Source: CAXXOK01 sp963675925 (GTDB lineage Bacteria; Bacillota; Clostridia; Christensenellales; Aristaeellaceae). Taken from it: DNA of 64,000 nucleotides. Of the stretch, positions 59,150 to 64,000 are shown piece by piece. Position 1 is the first letter of the stretch; every line of letters starts with the position of its first letter. The translations under genes and the position numbers were made by a program. The notes under the pieces are model-generated. The model had not been told where the DNA came from, did no database searches, and was given only the letters and a program-made list of their open reading frames with translations. Location of the stretch: the NCBI GenBank assembly GCA_963675925.2, contig CAXXIB010000003.1, positions 372,001 through 436,000 on the forward strand, in the 5' to 3' direction.

Positions 59150-61234
59150 CTACTCAAATGTCTTTGGTACGGTAATGCATTTTCCGACCGTCGTCTTAGC
59201 GTTCATCAGCACTTGTGCTACCGTAAAGCTGTCTCCCACTTTGTCCGGCCGTACATTCACACTTTTTTGTGTTGGGTCATACGGTACAGGCGGCGCTTTT
59301 TTCTCTAGCGTTTCCAGCTCACCGGCAAACTCCACAATGCCAAGGAAGTCCTTATCCAAGGCTTGCTCATCGCTGTCTGATAGACTGAGCATGCTGAGAA
59401 GTGCTGTGTTCTGCACCGTCTCCCGCGTCATTTGCTGTAAGTGCTCTTCCCGCAGTTCATCGGCGGAGTTTACGCCGAGTTTCAGTTCCTCCAGCTGCTT
59501 GGCATCCACAAAATCCGGCGCGTTGGTCATCAAGCAGCTGGCATCCTTGGTTTTCGGAAAGGCAATCACTTCACGCACGGAGCTTGCCCCTGTCATCAAC
59601 ATACAGAAGCGATCCAACCCAAAGGCAAACCCGGCATGCGGCGGCGTTCCATAGCGAAATGCCCCCATCATAAAGCCGAAGCGCTCTTTGGCTTCCTCTT
59701 TGGAAAAGCCCAGAGCATCGAATACTTTGCTTTGAATGTCGTGCCTGTGTATTCTCACGCTGCCGCTGCCAAGCTCGATGCCGTTTAAGACCACATCGTA
59801 CGCCTGGGAGCGCACCTGCGCCTTGGTGGCATCGTCAGCCATCAGGTCAATGTCCTCTAAAAACGGCATGGTAAAGGGATGATGCATGGCGGCAAAGCGC
59901 TTTTCATCCTTTTTGTATTCAAACATCGGGAAATCCGTAACCAGTGCAAACTGAAATGCGTGTTTGTCGATTAAGTTCATCAACTCCGCGCAGCGCACGC
60001 GCAGGGCGGACAGTGTTTTTCGAGCCACGTCTAGTTCATCTGCGCAAAACAGAAGAAAGTCGCCCGCCTGCAAGTCCGTAGCTGTTTCCAGCGCTTTCCA
60101 AGCATCTTCGCTGAAATACTTGGGTAAAATGGAGTTGATTTCGCATTCGTCCTTACAGAGCACCCAAGCCATGCCCTTAGCACCATGATTGATCGCGAAC
60201 TTCGTCAATTGTTCAATGGTCGTCCGCGTAAAGACATTTCCCCCGCCCTTGACGTTGATTGCGCGTACCACCCCGCCAGCCTGCAAGGCTGACTTGAATA
60301 CGCTGAAGGACGATTGTGCGGCGATCTCCGATACATCCACAATCGGTAGGTCAAAGCGCAGGTCGGGTTTATCGTTGCCGTAACTATCCATGGTTTCCTG
60401 CCAGGTTATACGCTTGAAGGGTCTTTCAAGCTTGCGTTCCATTACTCGTTCGTAGATTTGTGTAAACATGGTTTCCAGATATTTTAGCATGTCTTCCTGA
60501 TGGACAAAACTGCACTCTAAATCGACCTGCGTAAATTCCGGTTGACGATCAGCGCGCAGGTCTTCATCTCGAAAGCACCTGGCAACCTGATAGTACTTGT
60601 CAATCCCCGACACCATGAGAAGCTGTTTATAAATTTGCGGGCTTTGCGGCAATGCGTAAAATGTACCCGGATGAATCCGGCTGGGTACCAGATAATCACG
60701 TGCACCCTCCGGTGTGGATTTGCATAAAATGGGCGTATCAACATTTAAAAACCCATCGTTTGTAAGAATGGTTTCCGTTTCGCGCTGGATTTTAGCGCGC
60801 AGTTGCAGGTTGCGCAGCATATGCGTGCGCCGCAGATCCAGATAGCGGTATGTAAGCCGCAGCTCTTCCCGCACGGTTTCGGAATCTTCAATCGGAAACG
60901 GCAGGGTATCTGCCTCCGAAAGTATGGACAGACTTTCGGCCATCAGCTCAACCTCGCCGGTTGGAATCAGGGGATTGTAGGTTTCCTCATCCCGGTGGCG
61001 AATGTTGCCTGTAATCTGCACCACGGTTTGATTGTGCAGCCGTTCTGCCAGGGCAAAGCTTTCGCTGTCGATGCTCGACTTATCGATCACCGTTTGCAAG
61101 GTGCCTTCCCGGTCGTGCACATCCACAAAGATGATGCCGCCCATATCGCGCCGCGTGTAAACCCAGCCGCACACCGTGGCCTTCTGCCCGATATGGTCCT
61201 TACGGAAACAGCCGCAATACTCCGTTCTGTACAT
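59150..61234 (-). CDS. aspS2-gatC: Aspartyl-tRNA synthetase 2 fused to GatC
   Basis: 694 residues from the ATG at 61234 (AGGAGG at 7 nt; the open frame upstream lies in the T-box leader). Residues 1 to about 595 are a complete bacterial-type AspRS: CGWVYTRRDMGGIIFVDV, FRDEDLRADRQPEFTQVD, YALPQSPQIYKQLLMV, GFAFGLDRFCMLM. Residues about 602-694 are a full-length GatC: TRETVQNTALLSMLSLSD at the start, and DSFTVAQVLMNA and ITVPKTFE at the end. Met occupies the site of E. coli Leu30. In operon with gatA and gatB, it most likely makes Asp-tRNA-Asn and holds it for amidation (a covalent transamidosome). The fusion is directly seen; non-discriminating activity is inferred. Confidence 0.93.
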   Translation of the reverse strand: MYRTEYCGCFRKDHIGQKATVCGWVYTRRDMGGIIFVDVHDREGTLQTVIDKSSIDSESFALAERLHNQTVVQITGNIRHRDEETYNPLIPTGEVELMAESLSILSEADTLPFPIEDSETVREELRLTYRYLDLRRTHMLRNLQLRAKIQRETETILTNDGFLNVDTPILCKSTPEGARDYLVPSRIHPGTFYALPQSPQIYKQLLMVSGIDKYYQVARCFRDEDLRADRQPEFTQVDLECSFVHQEDMLKYLETMFTQIYERVMERKLERPFKRITWQETMDSYGNDKPDLRFDLPIVDVSEIAAQSSFSVFKSALQAGGVVRAINVKGGGNVFTRTTIEQLTKFAINHGAKGMAWVLCKDECEINSILPKYFSEDAWKALETATDLQAGDFLLFCADELDVARKTLSALRVRCAELMNLIDKHAFQFALVTDFPMFEYKKDEKRFAAMHHPFTMPFLEDIDLMADDATKAQVRSQAYDVVLNGIELGSGSVRIHRHDIQSKVFDALGFSKEEAKERFGFMMGAFRYGTPPHAGFAFGLDRFCMLMTGASSVREVIAFPKTKDASCLMTNAPDFVDAKQLEELKLGVNSADELREEHLQQMTRETVQNTALLSMLSLSDSDEQALDKDFLGIVEFAGELETLEKKAPPVPYDPTQKSVNVRPDKVGDSFTVAQVLMNAKTTVGKCITVPKTFE

Positions 61235-61251
61235 CCTGATTCCTCCTTTGG

Positions 61252-61517
61252 AAAACAAAAAACTTCCGCCCATACTCTGGGACGGAAGATATACTCTCTT
61301 CCGCGGTACCACCCGCGTTGGCCTATTGGCCCTCTCGATTACGGAAACTTACATTTCCCTCCGCTATATCGGGCGTACCCGTCCGCGTCTACTCAGCCTT
61401 GCAGCGTTTCAAGCGGATGCTCAGGGGCGTTCTTCGCTTTGGGGTGTCTGCCGCGTTTCCAGCACCGGCGGCTCTCTGTAAGACACGATCCGAAGGTACT
61501 CATCCCTTCATTGCCTT
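61252..61517 (-). ncRNA. T-box riboswitch with overlapping Asn (AAC) and Glu (GAA) specifier codons
   Basis: Leader RNA upstream of aspS2-gatC, read on the minus strand. The T-box antiterminator core GCGGGTGGTACCGCGG is at 61301-61316. Stem I begins GGGATGAGTACC (61495-61505), with the AGTA loop-E side, and contains the AGAGAGCCGCCGG distal region. The specifier side reads GCGAAGAACGCCCC. GAAC (61429-61432) contains AAC followed by the customary purine, and GAA one base earlier. An intrinsic terminator follows at 61254-61288. The regulated genes are exactly those that form Asn-tRNA-Asn and Gln-tRNA-Gln. The codon reading depends on my alignment by eye. Confidence 0.9.
61254..61288 (-). terminator. 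T-box terminator hairpin
   Basis: Minus strand: CTTCCGTCCC-AGAGTAT-GGGCGGAAG (one bulged T) followed by TTTTTTG. Competes with the antiterminator containing GGTGGTACCGCGG; it ends about 20 nt before the aspS2 start. Confidence 0.88.
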
Positions 61518-61523
61518 GCGCGC

Positions 61524-61553
61524 ATTATAAACCAGTCCTCATGACTCTGTCAA
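61524..61553 (-). promoter_or_regulatory. Promoter of the T-box/aspS2-gatCAB operon
   Basis: Minus strand: TTGACA (61548-61553), 18-nt spacer, TATAAT (61524-61529), both perfect hexamers. Start site near 61517. The 390-nt gap 61235-61624 is explained by this promoter, the T-box leader and the terminator of the oxidoreductase gene. Confidence 0.87.
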
Positions 61554-61580
61554 GCTAACGCACGAAAATAAACAATAGGA

Positions 61581-61606
61581 AAACCCCGCGCAATAGCGCG
61601 GGGTTT
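61581..61606 (-). terminator. Terminator of the pyruvate:ferredoxin oxidoreductase gene
   Basis: Perfect 11-bp stem AAACCCCGCGC / GCGCGGGGTTT with a 4-nt loop, 19 nt past the minus-strand stop codon, with T-rich sequence after it. Stands just upstream of the next minus-strand promoter. Confidence 0.88.
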
Positions 61607-61624
61607 GCAGGGATAAACGATTGT

Positions 61625-64000
61625 TTATTCCGCAAGTTTCTTGTAGGTCTCGAATTTCTGCAGCGCTTCCGCTTCGTTTTCCACGAAAAGCTTCTTGGCA
61701 ATTTCGGGGAACTGCTTTTGCAGGGTGGTGTAGCGGATTTCGGACTTGATGAAGTCCTGATACGTGCCGTCGGGCTCTTTGCTGTCGAGGGTCAGCGGGT
61801 TCTTGCCTTCTTCGGCCAGCAGCGGATTGTAGCGATACAGCGTCCAGTAGCCGGAGGCCACGGCGCGCTTGATCTCTTCCTGCGAGTTGGTCATGTTGAT
61901 GCCGTGGTTGATGCAGGGCGCATAGGCGATGATCAGCGACGGGCCGGGATACGCTTCGGCTTCGTTCATGGCTTTGATCAGCTGCGCGTTGTTGGCACTC
62001 ATGCCGACACACGCAACGTACACGTAGCCATAGCTCATTGCCATCATGCCCAGGTCTTTTTTCTTGGTGCGCTTGCCGGAGGCTGCAAACTTCGCAACCG
62101 AGCCGGTAGGCGTTGCTTTGGAAGCCTGACCGCCGGTATTGGAGTACACTTCGGTATCCAGCACCAGAACGTTGACATCCTGGTTCATCGCCAGAACGTG
62201 GTCCAGACCGCCGTACCCAATATCGTACGCCCAGCCATCGCCGCCGATAATCCAGACGGATTTCTTGGTCAGCATGTCGGCTTCTTCCACTACGGTGCAG
62301 GCGAGCTTGCAGGCATCGCAGTCGCAGCCGTCTTCAATGCCGTCTTTGCATGCGGCCAGCAGTGCATCGCCGGTGGTCTTGGAAAGCTTGCCGTCGTTCA
62401 TGGCTTCCAGCCATGCTTTGCAGGCTTCTTTGAGCGCGGGAACCGTCCAGTCGTGCTCCATGAGAGCCGTCACGGTTGCGGCCAGCTTGTCGCGGCGCTG
62501 CGTGTAGGCCAGGTTCATACCAAAGCCGTACTCTGCATTGTCTTCAAACAGGCTGTTTGCCCAGGCGGGGCCATGGCCTTCTTCGTTAACGGTATAGGGG
62601 CACGTGGGCGCGCTGCCGCCATAGATGGAGGAGCAGCCCGTTGCATTGGCAATGACCATGCGGTCGCCAAACAGCTGGGTGGCAAGTTTCACATAGGGGG
62701 TCTCGCCACAGCCTGCGCAAGCGCCGGAGAACTCAAACAGCGGTTTGCATGCCTGCGTGTTCTTGATGGAGCCGAGGCCTTCGGGGCGAACTTCCGGCAG
62801 CGAGGTCGCGAATTTCCAGTTTGCATTCTGAATATCCTGCGTTTCCAGCGGTTTCATGAACAGCGCCTTACCTTTTGCCGGGCATACCTGTTCACAATTG
62901 CCACAACCGGTGCAGTCCAGCGGGCTGACCTGAATGCGGAACTGCATGCCGGCAAAATCCTTACCGGTTGCATTCTTAGTTTCAAACGCTTCGGGAGCGT
63001 CTTTTTTGTGCTCGTCATCCAGATACGTAGAACGGATGCAGGCGTGCGGGCAGACCAGCGAGCAGGTGCCGCACTGAATGCAGCTGGTGATATCCCACTC
63101 GGGCACATTGACAGCGATACCGCGCTTTTCGTACTTGGAGGTGCCAGTGGGCACGAAACCGTCCGGGCTGAAGGAGCTGACGGGCAGTTTGTCGCCTTCC
63201 TGCACTAGAATGGGCTCGATGACCGCTTCGTAGTACGGGGTGGTTTCTACGGTTGCGCAGGCGGAGCCGAACTCCGTGTTCGCCCATTCCTGCGGTACTT
63301 TGATCTCGACAAGTCCTTCAATGGCGTGGTCAATGGCGTCGTAGTTCTTCTTAACAATCGCATCGCCCTTTTTGCCATAGGTTTTCTTTGCATACGCCTT
63401 CATGTACTCGTCGGCTTTTTCGTAAGGAATGATGTCGGCGAGTTTGAAGAATGCAGCCTGCATGGTGGTGTTGATACGGTTACCCATGCCGGCTTTCAGC
63501 GCAATCTCAGTCGCGTTGATGTTGAAGAAACGCGCTTTTTTCTGTGCCAGAATGCGTTTCATCACCACAGGCAGCTGGGTTTCCATGTCCTCGGCAGACC
63601 ACTGGCTGTTCAAAAGGAACACGCCGCCTTCTTTGAGGCTGGATACCATATCATAGCGGGTAACATAGCTGGGGTTGTGGCAGGCCACAAAGTCCGCCGC
63701 GTCGATCAGGTAGGTGGACTGGATGGGCTTTTTGCCAAAACGCAGGTGGCTGACGGTGATACCGCCGGACTTTTTAGAGTCGTAGCTGAAATAGCCTTGC
63801 GCATACATATCGGTATGGTCGCCGATGATTTTGATGGAGTTTTTGTTTGCGCCAACAGTACCATCCGAGCCAAGGCCGTAGAACTTACAGCAGATGGTAC
63901 CTTCCGGCGTGGTCACAAGCTGCTCGCCAAGCGGCAGGCTGGTGCCGGTCACATCGTCATCAATACCGACGGTGAAGTGGTTCTTCATTTCGCCGGCCAG
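61625..64000 (-). CDS. nifJ: Pyruvate:ferredoxin (flavodoxin) oxidoreductase, C-terminal two thirds; 5' end off the right edge
   Basis: Single-chain PFOR that oxidises pyruvate to acetyl-CoA and CO2, reducing ferredoxin; a hallmark of fermentative anaerobes. About 791 of an expected 1170 or so residues are present. The frame stays open to the right edge, so the first Met seen (MKNHFTVGIDDDVTG) is internal and follows LAGE. Two ferredoxin-type 4Fe-4S motifs (CIQCGTCSLVCPHACIR and CTGCGNCEQVCP), then the thiamine-diphosphate domain with CAGCGETPYVKL, NATGCSSIYGGSAPTCPY and GGDGWAYDIGYGGLDH. Followed by a terminator; gene order upstream is unknown. Confidence 0.97.
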   Translation of the reverse strand: MAGEMKNHFTVGIDDDVTGTSLPLGEQLVTTPEGTICCKFYGLGSDGTVGANKNSIKIIGDHTDMYAQGYFSYDSKKSGGITVSHLRFGKKPIQSTYLIDAADFVACHNPSYVTRYDMVSSLKEGGVFLLNSQWSAEDMETQLPVVMKRILAQKKARFFNINATEIALKAGMGNRINTTMQAAFFKLADIIPYEKADEYMKAYAKKTYGKKGDAIVKKNYDAIDHAIEGLVEIKVPQEWANTEFGSACATVETTPYYEAVIEPILVQEGDKLPVSSFSPDGFVPTGTSKYEKRGIAVNVPEWDITSCIQCGTCSLVCPHACIRSTYLDDEHKKDAPEAFETKNATGKDFAGMQFRIQVSPLDCTGCGNCEQVCPAKGKALFMKPLETQDIQNANWKFATSLPEVRPEGLGSIKNTQACKPLFEFSGACAGCGETPYVKLATQLFGDRMVIANATGCSSIYGGSAPTCPYTVNEEGHGPAWANSLFEDNAEYGFGMNLAYTQRRDKLAATVTALMEHDWTVPALKEACKAWLEAMNDGKLSKTTGDALLAACKDGIEDGCDCDACKLACTVVEEADMLTKKSVWIIGGDGWAYDIGYGGLDHVLAMNQDVNVLVLDTEVYSNTGGQASKATPTGSVAKFAASGKRTKKKDLGMMAMSYGYVYVACVGMSANNAQLIKAMNEAEAYPGPSLIIAYAPCINHGINMTNSQEEIKRAVASGYWTLYRYNPLLAEEGKNPLTLDSKEPDGTYQDFIKSEIRYTTLQKQFPEIAKKLFVENEAEALQKFETYKKLAE

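Noticed and set aside
1..64000. CRISPR arrays, insertion sequences, prophage, tRNA or rRNA genes
   Set aside because: Reading through the gaps and both strands showed no direct-repeat arrays, transposase or integrase genes, or cloverleaf-like genes; a tRNAscan/Infernal run would be needed to exclude small RNAs fully.

Overview
The window is a gene-dense bacterial chromosome segment with no phage, insertion sequence, CRISPR array, tRNA or rRNA gene that I can see. It looks like an anaerobic Gram-positive of class Clostridia. The evidence is a NifJ-type pyruvate:ferredoxin oxidoreductase, the transcription attenuation style (a T-box riboswitch and intrinsic terminators), strong AGGAGG ribosome sites, RNase J, Rex, the priA-def-fmt-rsmB-rlmN order, SpoIIIE/FtsK and a VanW/YoaR protein. 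Genus cannot be decided from the sequence alone.

Layout. 1-7.3 kb (minus strand): rlmN (cut by the left edge), rsmB, fmt, def, priA and a DacF-type D,D-carboxypeptidase; then addB (minus) divergent from mnmE (plus). 12.2-15.1 kb (plus): exoDNase III, a YfcE-like phosphodiesterase, a YlbF-family protein and mltG, convergent with pyrG. 16.9-24.9 kb: an accessory carbohydrate island with a SASA-family esterase, a LacI-type repressor, and the plus-strand operon uxaB-kduI-(KDPG aldolase fused to a VOC-like domain)-kdgK-kduD. This operon converts galacturonate-derived and unsaturated uronates to pyruvate and glyceraldehyde-3-phosphate. A sigma-A type promoter followed at once by a 16-bp palindrome precedes uxaB.

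25-33.5 kb (plus): pgi, a secreted RsiV/DUF3298-like protein, ftsK/spoIIIE, hisS and a first aspS. 33.6-36.4 kb: the rpmH-rnpA-yidD-yidC-jag cluster that normally sits beside oriC, here without dnaA or mnmE/mnmG. Then rex, a VanW-family protein and an unrecognised Met-rich secreted protein. 40.5-50.7 kb (minus): ksgA, dnaX, rpoC and rpoB. RpoB carries a long, very acidic C-terminal tail. After that come an RseC-like membrane protein and RNase J (plus).

53.3-61.5 kb (minus): a T-box-controlled transamidation operon, aspS2::gatC fusion-gatA-gatB, running into asd-dapA-dapB, which also has its own promoter. The T-box specifier region reads GAAC, which overlaps a Glu codon (GAA) and an Asn codon (AAC). 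This fits control by both tRNA-Asn and tRNA-Glu, the two tRNAs charged through GatCAB. The right edge cuts the pyruvate:ferredoxin oxidoreductase gene.

The most interesting material is the T-box with its AspRS-GatC fusion operon, next to a second, stand-alone AspRS; the uronate island with a fused aldolase and a clear candidate operator; the RpoB acidic tail; and an AddB without a Walker A motif or an adjacent AddA.
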